In this document: piece after piece, positions 1 to 6,965 of the stretch
Layout: each line of letters opens with the position of its first letter
Position numbering within the stretch: the stretch's first letter is position 1
Assembly (NCBI GenBank): GCA_900316925.1
Contig: ONEU01000104.1
Span: 1-18,504 of the forward strand
DNA: 18,504 nucleotides
Source: an uncultured Eubacteriales bacterium
Lineage (GTDB): Bacteria; Bacillota; Clostridia; Oscillospirales; Acutalibacteraceae
Direction: 5' to 3'
Translations under genes and position numbers: made by a program
Notes under the pieces: model-generated
The model's input: only the letters and a program-made list of their open reading frames with translations
What the model was told of the DNA's origin: nothing
The model's database searches: none

Positions 1-305
1 CGCTGTCGTTCGCTTGCGCTCACTCTGTTCGTTTAAGGCGAAACTGCTGTGTCGCTAACATCCGGCACGGCACAGCAGGGCTGTGATAGTTCTACGCCCG
101 CCGCCACGCCCCTTAACGGGGCGCTTAACGGCTGTTCTCTTCGGGATTCTTGGGTTCAGTTTTCTATCATAGTACCCGTGCCTACTTTTCGATATTTGTA
201 GACGAGGATGGATAGTGGGATGACAGATGGTCAACCAGTGGCTGGTACTACGGGAGTGCAGGCTCTGCGCCGTTGGTACTGCGGAAACGGCAGCTTGCCG
301 GTAAC
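1..305. repeat. Dispersed intergenic repeat, copy A (window-edge, probably truncated)
   Basis: I find no credible gene in 1-415. This stretch shares blocks with two other intergenic regions. Positions 52-81 are an exact 30-nt inverted match to 6723-6752. Positions 288-301 (CGGCAGCTTGCCGG) are the reverse complement of 6648-6661 within copy C. In the same orientation, 111-136 and 172-191 resemble 4550-4580 and 4613-4632 of copy B; the last block, around GTACCCGTGCCT, matches at about 18 of 20 positions. The open frames here look accidental: they have no ribosome binding site and give Arg-rich peptides. I do not recognise a transposase or a named element family. The left end lies at or beyond the window edge. 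Confidence 0.55.
64..182. other. Large foldable stem-loop inside repeat copy A
   Basis: Nested complementary arms are visible. GGCACGG (64-70) pairs with CCGTGCC (176-182). CTGTGATAG (81-89) pairs with CTATCATAG (164-172) with one G-U. CGCCCC (107-112) pairs with GGGGCG (118-123) around a 5-nt loop. Together they could fold about 120 nt into a branched structure. It could be a structured RNA, part of a mobile repeat, or chance pairing in GC-rich DNA. No promoter was identified for it. Confidence 0.3.
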
Positions 306-308
306 TCA

Positions 309-333
309 TGCATTTCACCCTGTCCGAAATGCA
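309..333. promoter_or_regulatory. 8-bp dyad upstream of the LytTR operon
   Basis: TGCATTTC (309-316) and GAAATGCA (326-333) form a perfect inverted repeat with a 9-nt spacer, about 85 nt before the LytTR start. A possible -10 (TATGAT, 373-378) lies downstream, but no convincing -35 accompanies it. The dyad could be a regulator site or a small hairpin. Known LytTR sites are usually direct repeats, so I do not assign it to that protein. Confidence 0.25.
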
Positions 334-415
334 CCTTGCCGATTTGCTATTTCTTTTTCAAAAACACTGTGATATGATAATGACATTGAAAGAAACGCAC
401 AAAAGGAGTGAGTTT

Positions 416-853
416 ATGAAGCTGACGATTGAAATAAAACCGGAGCTTCAGGAGCCTGAAATACAGGTTCGATGTCGGGAGATCACCGGACATCTCCAGA
501 AGGTCATCGACCTGATCCGTGAAAGGGACAGCACCCTGGCAGTTCAGCAGGATGGCGCTGTAAAAATGCTTGGGATCGGTTCCATTTATTATATTGAAAG
601 CGTTGATGACAAAACCTTTGTTTACAGCAAAGGCGATGTCTACTCCACCGAGCTCAAGCTGTATGAAGCGGAGGAGCTGCTTCGGGACACCAGCTTCGTG
701 CGGATCAGCAAGGCCTGTATCCTGAACATTGATATTCTTGACAGCGTGAGAGTCCTGATGAATGGTAAAATGGAGGCCTCTCTCAATAACGGTGAAAAGT
801 TAGTCATCAATCGTCACTATGTTCCGGACTTTAAGAAAAAATTTGGTATTTAA
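416..853 (+). CDS. LytTR-domain DNA-binding transcriptional regulator
   Basis: This 145-residue protein consists of a short N-terminal helical region followed by one LytTR DNA-binding domain (about residues 45-143). The family features are visible: 'IGSIYYIESVDDKTFVY', the following beta-rich stretch, 'FVRISKACILNIDIL' and 'VINRHYVPDFKKKF' at the end. It has no receiver domain, so it is not a classical two-component response regulator. The ATG at 416 is chosen over the in-frame ATG at 308 because AAGGAG lies 8 nt before it and the upstream codons give no conserved-looking sequence. It is followed 12 nt later by a DUF3021 membrane protein, a pairing common in Firmicutes in which the membrane partner is thought to control the regulator. 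It probably regulates its own operon and the ABC transporter in it (inference). Confidence 0.9.
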   Translation: MKLTIEIKPELQEPEIQVRCREITGHLQKVIDLIRERDSTLAVQQDGAVKMLGIGSIYYIESVDDKTFVYSKGDVYSTELKLYEAEELLRDTSFVRISKACILNIDILDSVRVLMNGKMEASLNNGEKLVINRHYVPDFKKKFGI

Positions 854-865
854 GGAGGCAGCACG

Positions 866-1339
866 ATGAAGAAACAGACGCTTTTGAAAAAAATAAAAAC
901 CTATGGTATTTCCGGATGTATCTCCTACACCATGGTGAGCCTCATCCTCTCCCTGCTGAATAATACCGGCAATCTGATGGAGACAAATATCTGGATCACC
1001 AATCTGCAATTACTGGCAGTTTGCTTTTCCATTGCGGTTCTGATGCTCGTTACCGACTGTATCCGGAACCCCGAAGGATTATCGGTGGGAGTCAACCCGG
1101 TGGACATCGGACTGGACCTGTTGTCTGTCGCTGTGCCGGTACTCGGCCTGGGCGGTTTTGTATTCCATTGGTTCAACGTTTTCAGCGAACAGATCCTGAT
1201 CCCAATCGTCATTTTGGTCATTGTCTATTCTGCGGTGTTGGGACTCTTCGTCCTGAACAACAAGCAGACAGAAAAAGAATTGAATCAGAAAATCAATGAA
1301 AGAAAGGCAGGAATCAAGCATGATACAGAAAATCATTGA
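866..1339 (+). CDS. DUF3021 family membrane protein
   Basis: This 157-residue protein has four predicted membrane segments (about residues 13-31, 43-63, 80-102 and 108-129). It ends in a charged, Lys/Glu-rich cytoplasmic tail. Length, four-helix layout and position directly after a LytTR gene match DUF3021. The start is supported by AAGGAGG about 8 nt upstream. The 3' end overlaps the next gene by 20 nt, so translation is probably coupled. In paired LytTR systems the membrane protein is thought to sense an envelope signal or sequester the regulator. That role here is inferred from the pairing; nothing in the sequence identifies a ligand. Confidence 0.85.
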   Translation: MKKQTLLKKIKTYGISGCISYTMVSLILSLLNNTGNLMETNIWITNLQLLAVCFSIAVLMLVTDCIRNPEGLSVGVNPVDIGLDLLSVAVPVLGLGGFVFHWFNVFSEQILIPIVILVIVYSAVLGLFVLNNKQTEKELNQKINERKAGIKHDTENH

Positions 1340-2243
1340 AGTCAGCGAATTGAAGAAGTCCTACGGAAAGGTGGAGGCTGTCAAGGGCTTGAGCTTCTAT
1401 GTTGAACAGGGAAAGCTCTTCGCTTTTCTCGGACCCAACGGTGCAGGAAAATCCACCACCATTGATATCATCACCACTTTCCTGAAAAAGGACAGCGGTA
1501 CGGTCAGGATCGACGGGCTGGAGCTCGGCAAGAACGACAACGCCATCCGTAAGATCATCGGTGCGGTGTTCCAGGACAATATGCTTGACGGTCTGCTGAC
1601 CGTTCGTGAAAATATTCTGATGCGCGGGTCTCTCTACGGACTGCGGGGGGCAAAGCTCAAAGAAGCCGCCGACCGCGCCATCAAAGCCGCCGAGGTGGAG
1701 GACTTCCAGAACAGGAAGTACGGAAAGCTGTCGGGCGGTCAGCGCAGACGTGCGGACATTGCCAGAGCGCTGGTGAATACGCCGAAAATCCTGTTTCTTG
1801 ACGAGCCGACAACGGGTCTTGATCCGCAGACACGCAAGACCGTGTGGGAGACGATCAGCCGACTGCAAAAAGAAACGGGCATGACCGTATTCCTCACCAC
1901 CCACTATATGGAAGAGGCTGCAAAAGCCGATTATGTGGTTGTGATCGACAACGGACAGATTTCCGCAAGAGGTACACCCGCTCAGTTGAAAGAAACCTAT
2001 GCAGGTGATTTCCTCAAAATGGTTCCAAAAGCCGACCGCCGTCAGAACGTGGCGGAAGCTCTCAAAAAAGACGGTCTTGCCTTTACCGAAAATGCCGGCA
2101 CCATCACCGTCAGTATTGCAAGAACTATGGATGCGGTTCCGCTGATCGAGCGTTTCAAGGACGATCTTGACTCCCTTGAGGTTCTCAACGGCACCATGGA
2201 CGATGCCTTCATTGCTATTACAGGAAAGGAGATCAGAGAATGA
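1320..2243 (+). CDS. ABC transporter ATP-binding protein (ABC-2 / drug or peptide export type)
   Basis: This is a complete 307-residue nucleotide-binding subunit. Walker A is GPNGAGKST (38-46), the signature is LSGGQ (137-141), Walker B ends FLDEP (159-163), and the switch His is in TTHYMEEA (His195). A C-terminal extension of about 85 residues after the H-loop matches the DrrA/CcmA-like DUF4162 type. The ATG at 1320 is preferred over 1296, which would add eight codons inside the DUF3021 gene; AGGCAGG lies at a suitable distance before 1320. It overlaps the permease by ATGA. With the permease it should form an exporter; the substrate is unknown. Antibiotic, lipid or peptide export are all compatible. 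Confidence 0.95.
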   Translation: MIQKIIEVSELKKSYGKVEAVKGLSFYVEQGKLFAFLGPNGAGKSTTIDIITTFLKKDSGTVRIDGLELGKNDNAIRKIIGAVFQDNMLDGLLTVRENILMRGSLYGLRGAKLKEAADRAIKAAEVEDFQNRKYGKLSGGQRRRADIARALVNTPKILFLDEPTTGLDPQTRKTVWETISRLQKETGMTVFLTTHYMEEAAKADYVVVIDNGQISARGTPAQLKETYAGDFLKMVPKADRRQNVAEALKKDGLAFTENAGTITVSIARTMDAVPLIERFKDDLDSLEVLNGTMDDAFIAITGKEIRE

Positions 2244-3097
2244 TCAGTTTTGCTAAGCGTAACCTGAAAGTCTATTTTCGTGATAAATCCTCCGTCTTTT
2301 TCTCCCTTTTGGCCGTTTTGATTGTACTGGGACTGTATGTCCTCTTCCTGGGCGATCAGCTGGTAGGCTCCGTCAAGGACAAGGTGGACGGTGCCCAGCG
2401 TCTGATGGACAGCTGGATCATGGCCGGTATCCTGGCTGTCATCCCTGTCTCCACCACTCTCGGCTCCTTCGGCGCTATCGTCAACGATAAGAGCAAGAAG
2501 ATCATCAAGGACTTCCGCTGCTCCCCCATCCGTCCGAGTGCACTGGCTGGCGGCTATATCCTCAGTTCCTTCCTGATCGGCACGATCATGTCCGTATTTG
2601 GTCTGGCCCTCATTGAGATTTATTTTGCCATCAAGGGATATGCTCTTCTCACCGGTCTTCAGCTCCTTCAGCTTCTGGGCACCATCCTCTTATCGGTACT
2701 GACAAGCTCGGCGCTGATGTATCTGGTTGTTTCACTCTTCTCCAGTCAGAACGCTTTCGCTACCGCAAGCACCATCATCGGTACTCTCATCGGCTTTATC
2801 ACCGGTATTTATCTGCCCATCGGCAGCACCGATCAGAGCATCCAGTATGTCATCGAGCTCTTCCCCATCTCCCATGCCGCTTCTCTCTTCCGGAAGATTC
2901 TCATGGCCGATCCTCTCGCCGACAGCTTCAAGAATGTTCCCGATCAGTTCCTAACGGAGTTCAAGCTGGATATGGGCGTGGAATTCAAGGCCTTTGACCA
3001 TACCTTTACTTCTCTCGAAAGTATCCTTTATCTCCTTGGCGCAGCCGTTCTCTTCTATGTGATCGGCATCCTGATTACCAAGAAAAAGAGCCGCTGA
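2240..3097 (+). CDS. ABC-2 type transporter permease
   Basis: This 285-residue integral membrane protein has six predicted helices (about residues 19-37, 59-79, 103-129, 140-165, 172-194 and 261-280). That is the ABC-2 exporter topology, with an amphipathic N-terminus ('MISFAKRNLKVYFRD') typical of the family. An extracytoplasmic region lies between helices 5 and 6 (about 195-258). It is fused by a 4-nt ATGA overlap to the ATPase gene, so the two subunits are translationally coupled. It is the last gene of the operon: a strong bidirectional terminator begins 8 nt after the stop codon. Its place behind LytTR and DUF3021 suggests that pair controls the pump. Confidence 0.92.
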   Translation: MISFAKRNLKVYFRDKSSVFFSLLAVLIVLGLYVLFLGDQLVGSVKDKVDGAQRLMDSWIMAGILAVIPVSTTLGSFGAIVNDKSKKIIKDFRCSPIRPSALAGGYILSSFLIGTIMSVFGLALIEIYFAIKGYALLTGLQLLQLLGTILLSVLTSSALMYLVVSLFSSQNAFATASTIIGTLIGFITGIYLPIGSTDQSIQYVIELFPISHAASLFRKILMADPLADSFKNVPDQFLTEFKLDMGVEFKAFDHTFTSLESILYLLGAAVLFYVIGILITKKKSR

Positions 3098-3104
3098 ATC
3101 AATA

Positions 3105-3140
3105 AACCCCCGTATCAATCACAGGATACGGGGGTTCTTT
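3105..3140. terminator. Bidirectional intrinsic terminator
   Basis: AACCCCCGTATC (3105-3116) and GATACGGGGGTT (3125-3136) form a perfect 12-bp stem with an 8-nt loop. It is followed by CTTT on the + strand and TTTATT on the - strand. It serves the ABC operon from the left and the convergent gene ending at 3199 from the right. Confidence 0.9.
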
Positions 3141-3198
3141 GGGTCCGGATTCAGTTTTTTACCAGACGGCTCCCACATTCCTGACAGAACCGGGGAGC

Positions 3199-4065
3199 CT
3201 ATCCTGTCACCTTCCAACCGCAATTGGGACAAAAATGCGGCAGGCTGCCGTCACTTTCCGGCTGATCGTTTTTCGCCGGTTCGGAGACAGGCTCATCCAC
3301 AGTCATCCCCATCATACCCATGGCGAAACCATTGATCCGGGCTGTTCCGGGAGAATGAGACGTCATGGTACTATATGTCGGCTGTTTTGCTTCATACGGC
3401 ACCTCGATCTTATCAAGCATTTCCTTTCTGGCGAAAACGGACAGCGGCACACTCATATCAAAGACCATCATGCGTGTGGTAAGCATATCCGGAAAAACCT
3501 GCACACGGGAATAGCCTCTGAAATCGGTGTCGATCAGATTTTCCGGCACAAGATACACGTCCTGCGGATGGGACCGGAAGCTCACAACATGAAAGTGCTC
3601 CTGCTCCGGAGTAAAACAGGATATCGTCCGGTCCTTGATCACAATTGCCGTACCCGATGCACCACCGGATTTGCTCCACTTCTCCCAACGTCCCTGGAGC
3701 TTCCCGAGAAATTCCTCGTCCCGTATCATATACTCATAGAACGGATCATGCTCCACTTTATGGAGAGTGTAATTGGTTTCACCCATGATGACGTAGTTGT
3801 ACAGGAACCGCAGTTCGCCGTTTTCATACGCCAGTTCCTTGATCTCCGTCATCATCTCTCCCTCATAGCTCCGGCTGAGTACGTTGTCCGCAGGAGTGAT
3901 GACCGTGCGTTCTCCTGCCTCCAGTCGATCGGCATCATACGAGATCGTGGTCTCAAGACAGATCTCCTTGCGGTAATTTCTCACCGTCAGCCGGTCATCC
4001 CGGATCTCCAGATAATAGTGGTAGCCCTCTTCTCAATAGCCGTTGAGTTTCTCTGAATATCTCAT
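3199..4065 (-). pseudogene. Unrecognised protein with C-terminal zinc-knuckle motif; in-frame TGA at codon 11
   Basis: The natural frame begins at ATG 4065-4063. It has GGAGGAGG just upstream and overlaps the previous gene's stop as ATGA. It reads MRYSEKLNGY, then TGA (4035-4033), then continues open as 'EEGYHYYLEIRDDRLTV' and 261 further codons to 3199. The codons after the TGA look fully protein-like, so the TGA appears to replace one residue; TGG (Trp) is the simplest ancestor. Only a GTG at 3984, without a ribosome binding site, is available as a restart. TGA is a normal stop in neighbouring genes, so recoding is unlikely. The product would be 288 residues, mostly beta/mixed, with a Met/Gly-rich segment and a single CPNC knuckle at the C-terminus. 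I do not recognise the family. It may be a pseudogene, a read-through gene or a sequencing error. Confidence 0.7.
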
Positions 4066-4376
4066 TCTGCATCCTCCTCCATTGTTTCCAGTAAAAAGCT
4101 CACCGGACGGAAACCGTCATTGCAGGAGATCATTGCGCTGCGTGGGTTCTTCATCCAGCCTTCATAGAGATCCTGTGCGCCGAACGAAAGCGCCATCACA
4201 AATGCCGACATACTGTCCCAGGCACTCTGGCACAGCCCCTCCGGCTTCTCCCATCCGTTTGCCACAAACACCTGACCCGTCTGCATATCGCAATGATTTT
4301 CAATCGGGTTTTCATACCGCTCGATCAGCTCCGGATGACTGACCTTCTTCATCACGGTTATTTTCACCTTCTTCAT
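4062..4376 (-). CDS. TIGR04076-like small protein
   Basis: This 104-residue cytosolic protein begins 'MKKVKITVMKK' and contains 'CDMQTGQVF', 'KPEGLCQSAWDS' and 'ISCNDGFRPVSF'. These match my memory of the TIGR04076 family, whose members are about 90-110 residues long with conserved Cys in these places (here Cys29, Cys49, Cys85). The function is not known. The spacing of the cysteines suggests metal binding or redox chemistry, but that is inference. The start is supported by AAAGGAGG and a consensus promoter at 4409-4437. Its stop overlaps the ATG of the downstream interrupted gene, so the two were a translationally coupled pair. Confidence 0.8.
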   Translation of the reverse strand: MKKVKITVMKKVSHPELIERYENPIENHCDMQTGQVFVANGWEKPEGLCQSAWDSMSAFVMALSFGAQDLYEGWMKNPRSAMISCNDGFRPVSFLLETMEEDAE

Positions 4377-4408
4377 TTTACTTCCTCCTTTATCTGCTTG
4401 TTACATCC

Positions 4409-4437
4409 ATTATATTTCATCCCGACCTCATTATCAA
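4409..4437 (-). promoter_or_regulatory. Sigma-A promoter for the TIGR04076-like operon
   Basis: On the - strand: TTGATA (4437-4432), a 17-nt spacer, then TATAAT (4414-4409). Transcription would start near 4402, giving a 25-nt leader before the ATG at 4376. Confidence 0.8.
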
Positions 4438-4440
4438 GCA

Positions 4441-4640
4441 CTTCCTTCCGGCAAGCTGCAGGTCCCGTGTCACGCTGCCGTTCGCTGCGGCGGCGCCTGT
4501 GCTCACATCCGGAACAGGCTGCGCCCATCTTCCACCACAGCCGCCGCGCACCTTATGAGGGACGCTTACCGACTGTCCTATGCAGACTTTCATCTTCTTT
4601 GCTTAACTTATCGTACCCGTGCCTGCTTTTCCCGGAATGT
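4441..4640. repeat. Dispersed intergenic repeat, copy B (mosaic)
   Basis: 4441-4470 matches 6640-6669 of copy C at 28 of 30 positions in direct orientation (shared core TCCGGCAAGCTGC, then GGTCCCGTGT). The rest (about 4472-4632) instead resembles copy A read in its + orientation, with shared landmarks CGCTG-CGTTCGCT, CATCCGG, CCTTA...GCTTA and GTACCCGTGCCT. Relative to copies A and C, one module of B is therefore inverted. No coding gene is credible between 4377 and 4831. Confidence 0.5.
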
Positions 4641-4769
4641 TTTACACGAACCTCCTCACCTTGAGTCTATCAAACCGGGTTAGTTTTTTGGAACCCCCCT
4701 TCCTAAAACCGCCGATTGTGAAGTGCAGAATTATCTGACCGAACAGGGGAGGAGGATTCATTTCTGTGC

Positions 4770-4798
4770 TTGAATCACAGACTGCGGTATGTTATAAT
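4770..4798 (+). promoter_or_regulatory. Sigma-A promoter of the lipoprotein gene
   Basis: TTGAAT (4770-4775), a 17-nt spacer, then TATAAT (4793-4798), preceded by TGT as an extended -10. The start would be near 4805, about 27 nt before the ATG at 4832. Confidence 0.8.
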
Positions 4799-4831
4799 CA
4801 GGTTAATCCAATCATCCTGAGGTGATCGTCT

Positions 4832-5902
4832 ATGCGTCCGTCCCGCTATCATCTGAAAGCTCTTTCCGTAATCCTTCTGGGAGCTGTCTGTCTCCTTTCG
4901 GCAGGCGGCTGTCAGTCATCCGACAATGAACAGTCTTCCCTCCCTGTTTCGCAGATTCCTCTCCCCTTCTTTTCTGCCGTCAGTGAGTCCTCCGCGCAGG
5001 AATCTCAGCAGAGTGAAGCCCCACAGTCTGTCAAGCTGAACGAAAAAGTCCGGGTCAAAAAGCTCAACCTCGTTGTTGAGGATCTGTTCTGCCCCTCTTA
5101 TATCACCGTCAACGGAGAGATCGTCTATCCCAAGGACGGTCAGCGCTTTGTCATTGCCTGGATCAACGCTGAAAACACCTATGATGAGCTCCTGGAATTC
5201 AATGTGAAAGAGTCTCTGCATCTGTCGATTGATCAGCAGGAAATCAATCTTTCCGGGCTCTCCCATGTCTATCCGGACTATCTCGACAACCGCCGCAATA
5301 TGATCAACCTGGGACATTTCCAGGTGCCCTCCGGCGAAACCAAAAAGGTCTTTCTGATGCTGGAGGCGGATAAGAATTTCAAAAAGGGCGAGCTCTCCTT
5401 CCTGGACGACGGCCGCACGGTGGGAATCTTTGATTTTGATGCGCCCCCCGAGGAGACAGTTCCGCAGACATCCGATAACAGTCAGACTTCCACAGAACAG
5501 AGCGTCACGCAGTCCTCCGGTAACAGTCAGACGAAAACGGAACAGACCGTTCCCGCTGACGGACTGACCTTCACCCTGCTTGACCTGATGGAAGACGAGG
5601 ACGGCAGTATTCTGAACATCGAACAGTATGTCGATGTGAATAAATTCTGGAAGGTTCAGCTGAAAATCACCAATTCAACCGCTCAGGAACGTCTCTTTAC
5701 CATCAATGATTTTTATCTCCAGGTGGGAGATAAACGAAGGGAGTCCCTCTTCAGTTCCGCTGAAAACAAGCTCCTGCAGCCCGGTGAGTCGGTGGAGGGA
5801 GATCTGATCTTCGCCGTTGACAAATCCGATGATAACGGTATTCTCTACTATTCAAGCCACGTCAGCCAAAAGGATTATCTCCTCTTCTATCTGAATCCGT
5901 AA
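4832..5902 (+). CDS. Secreted lipoprotein with two beta-sandwich-like domains
   Basis: This 356-residue protein has a basic N-terminus and hydrophobic core, then the lipobox LSAGGC, with Cys27 as the lipidation site. A Ser/Gln-rich spacer follows (about 28-67). Two similar-looking beta-rich domains (about 68-207 and 245-355) are joined by a low-complexity Gln/Thr/Ser linker containing the duplicated unit NSQT-(S/K)TEQ. The domains, with 'VQLKITNSTAQERLFTIND' and 'LLQPGESVEGDLIFAVD', resemble DUF4352/DUF5067-type extracellular immunoglobulin-like domains of Firmicutes lipoproteins; this is a fold-level resemblance from memory. Start choice rests on GAGGTGAT upstream and a consensus promoter. 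It is monocistronic, ending at a terminator 9 nt after the stop. It is probably anchored on the outer face of the membrane; its binding partner is unknown. Confidence 0.85.
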   Translation: MRPSRYHLKALSVILLGAVCLLSAGGCQSSDNEQSSLPVSQIPLPFFSAVSESSAQESQQSEAPQSVKLNEKVRVKKLNLVVEDLFCPSYITVNGEIVYPKDGQRFVIAWINAENTYDELLEFNVKESLHLSIDQQEINLSGLSHVYPDYLDNRRNMINLGHFQVPSGETKKVFLMLEADKNFKKGELSFLDDGRTVGIFDFDAPPEETVPQTSDNSQTSTEQSVTQSSGNSQTKTEQTVPADGLTFTLLDLMEDEDGSILNIEQYVDVNKFWKVQLKITNSTAQERLFTINDFYLQVGDKRRESLFSSAENKLLQPGESVEGDLIFAVDKSDDNGILYYSSHVSQKDYLLFYLNP

Positions 5903-5910
5903 ACATCCGT

Positions 5911-5945
5911 ACACGGCAGTTCTCTGTGAACCGCCGTGTTTTTTC
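5911..5945 (+). terminator. Intrinsic terminator after the lipoprotein gene
   Basis: ACACGGC-a-GTTC (5911-5922) pairs with GAAC-c-GCCGTGT (5928-5939) around a 5-nt loop, with one internal mismatch. A run of seven T (5939-5945) follows. Confidence 0.9.
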
Positions 5946-6020
5946 TCTGACGTCCTGTATAAGGAACCGCTCTGCTGTCAACACTGTTAACAAAAGTGTA
6001 ATGCGGACGGGAGGATGCTG

Positions 6021-6557
6021 ATGAATCAAGTTATCATTTGCGGAGACTGCGGTGACCGTGAACTGACTGCCGCTGTCGTCAGGGCGTGCTGCCGTTACGG
6101 CGGTGCATTTGTCTGCGACGGCACGAGCGTTTACGAGACTGGAAAGGCTCCTGAATTTTGCATTGTGAGTGTCAATAGTCTGTCGGAGGTGAGCTGCGGC
6201 GGCGTGCTTATTTTCGGCCAGGCTTTGTGTCAGCTGCGCCCGCACCTTCCCATCGGAAATGTCATCCCGATGGCCGACAGCGGTAATTCCGAGGCACTTT
6301 CTCTGCTGTGTTCCATCGGCAAGCCTGTGATCGGCTGTTCAATGTCAGGCAGCGATACCCTGAGTCTCTCCTGCCGCCGGGACGGCGAAGGACTTGTCTG
6401 TCTGCAAAGATGCCTGCGCACGGTCAGCGGCAGACTGCTCGAGCCTTGCGAATTTTCCTTTTCGGCACCTCCTGCGATCCCGATCTTTCCCCTGTTGGCA
6501 GCCTGCGGGGTCCTCCTGCTGTTCGATATTCCCTTTGAACAGGGATATCATTTTTGA
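6021..6557 (+). CDS. Cysteine-rich protein of unknown function
   Basis: This 178-residue protein belongs to no family I recognise. It starts 'MNQVIICGDCGDREL' and contains 15 cysteines (about 8%), spread along the chain rather than set in a clear ferredoxin or zinc-ribbon spacing. Alternating hydrophobic strands and Gly turns ('GGVLIFGQALC', 'GKPVIGCSMSGSD') suggest an alpha/beta Rossmann-like fold. A hydrophobic stretch lies near the C-terminus ('IPIFPLLAACGVLLLF'). The ATG at 6021 is preferred over 6015 because GGGAGG (6009-6014) abuts 6015 but sits 6 nt from 6021. There is no clear upstream promoter; a short dyad (ACACT...AGTGT) lies just before the gene. It is flanked by terminators, so it is probably transcribed alone. 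Confidence 0.7.
   Translation: MNQVIICGDCGDRELTAAVVRACCRYGGAFVCDGTSVYETGKAPEFCIVSVNSLSEVSCGGVLIFGQALCQLRPHLPIGNVIPMADSGNSEALSLLCSIGKPVIGCSMSGSDTLSLSCRRDGEGLVCLQRCLRTVSGRLLEPCEFSFSAPPAIPIFPLLAACGVLLLFDIPFEQGYHF
6525..6557 (+). terminator. Terminator overlapping the stop codon of the Cys-rich gene
   Basis: GATAT-t-CCCT (6525-6534) pairs with AGGGATATC (6541-6549), with one bulged T and a 6-nt loop. ATTTTTGAT follows, and the stop TGA (6555-6557) lies in the T-run. A second dyad, TCATTTTT-GAT-AAAAATGA, lies immediately after. The hairpin arms encode the last codons of the protein. Confidence 0.6.
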
Positions 6558-6639
6558 TAAAAATGACAATTATTTTTTCAAATTTTCTCTTAGAAAAAAT
6601 CAACAATCTTTTATCCGGATTTTCGTTATTCATATTTAA

Positions 6640-6802
6640 CTTCCATCCGGCAAGCTGCCGGTCCCGTGTTATCAACAACCGCTTGACCTTCAATCTTTCA
6701 ATGACTATCCTCGTTTTCAACTGCCCTGCTGTGCCGTGCCGGATGTTAGCGATACTGCACCTCCCGACTCTGACATACAGAGTGACTACACAACGTCGGG
6801 GG
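6640..6802. repeat. Dispersed intergenic repeat, copy C
   Basis: The copy starts with the block shared with copy B (6640-6669; 28/30 identical). It includes the exact 30-nt reverse-complement match to copy A (6723-6752). It ends in a foldable module: CCCGAC/GTCGGG (6763-6768/6795-6800) enclosing ACTCTG/CAGAGT (6767-6772/6778-6783, partly competing). The order of blocks matches copy A read on the - strand. I find no credible gene between 6558 and 7059. Confidence 0.5.
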
Positions 6803-6929
6803 CACGGAAATCAATTTAAAAAAAAACTGCCTGAAAGTCCCTGCAAATCCTTGGTCAACAACGACGGGAAGATAGTGTTTATCGATTGCTGCAAGGATTA
6901 CCCCTCAGCGAATTTTGGAAAGGGGTTCG

Positions 6930-6965
6930 GGGAAAACCTTTTTTTGCCAGAAAAAGGTTTTTCCC
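6930..6965. terminator. Terminator-like palindrome in the intergenic region
   Basis: GGGAAAACCTTTTT (6930-6943) and AAAAAGGTTTTTCCC (6951-6965) form a long hairpin interrupted only by one unequal A/T run. It could terminate transcription from either side, insulating the envelope operon that starts at 7014. It could also be an independent palindromic repeat. Confidence 0.45.

Noticed and set aside
55..318. Arg-rich 87-residue open frame on the - strand
   Set aside because: It lies wholly in repeat copy A, has no ribosome binding site and low-complexity basic composition. It appears to be a by-product of the repeat.
4033..4035. Reassignment of TGA to an amino acid in this organism
   Set aside because: Neighbouring genes end in TGA (permease at 3097, the ATGA overlaps), so TGA is a normal stop here. 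No selenocysteine context was evident.
3139..4056. 305-residue open frame on the + strand
   Set aside because: Antisense shadow of the - strand gene 4065-3199. It is His/Arg/Cys-rich, begins in the terminator, and has no ribosome binding site.
4293..4664. 123-residue + strand open frame crossing into repeat copy B
   Set aside because: It starts antisense to the TIGR04076-like gene and continues through repeat DNA. The composition is not protein-like.
4677..4696. GGGTT/AACCC hairpin as a terminator
   Set aside because: Only 5 bp with a 10-nt loop and no following T-run.
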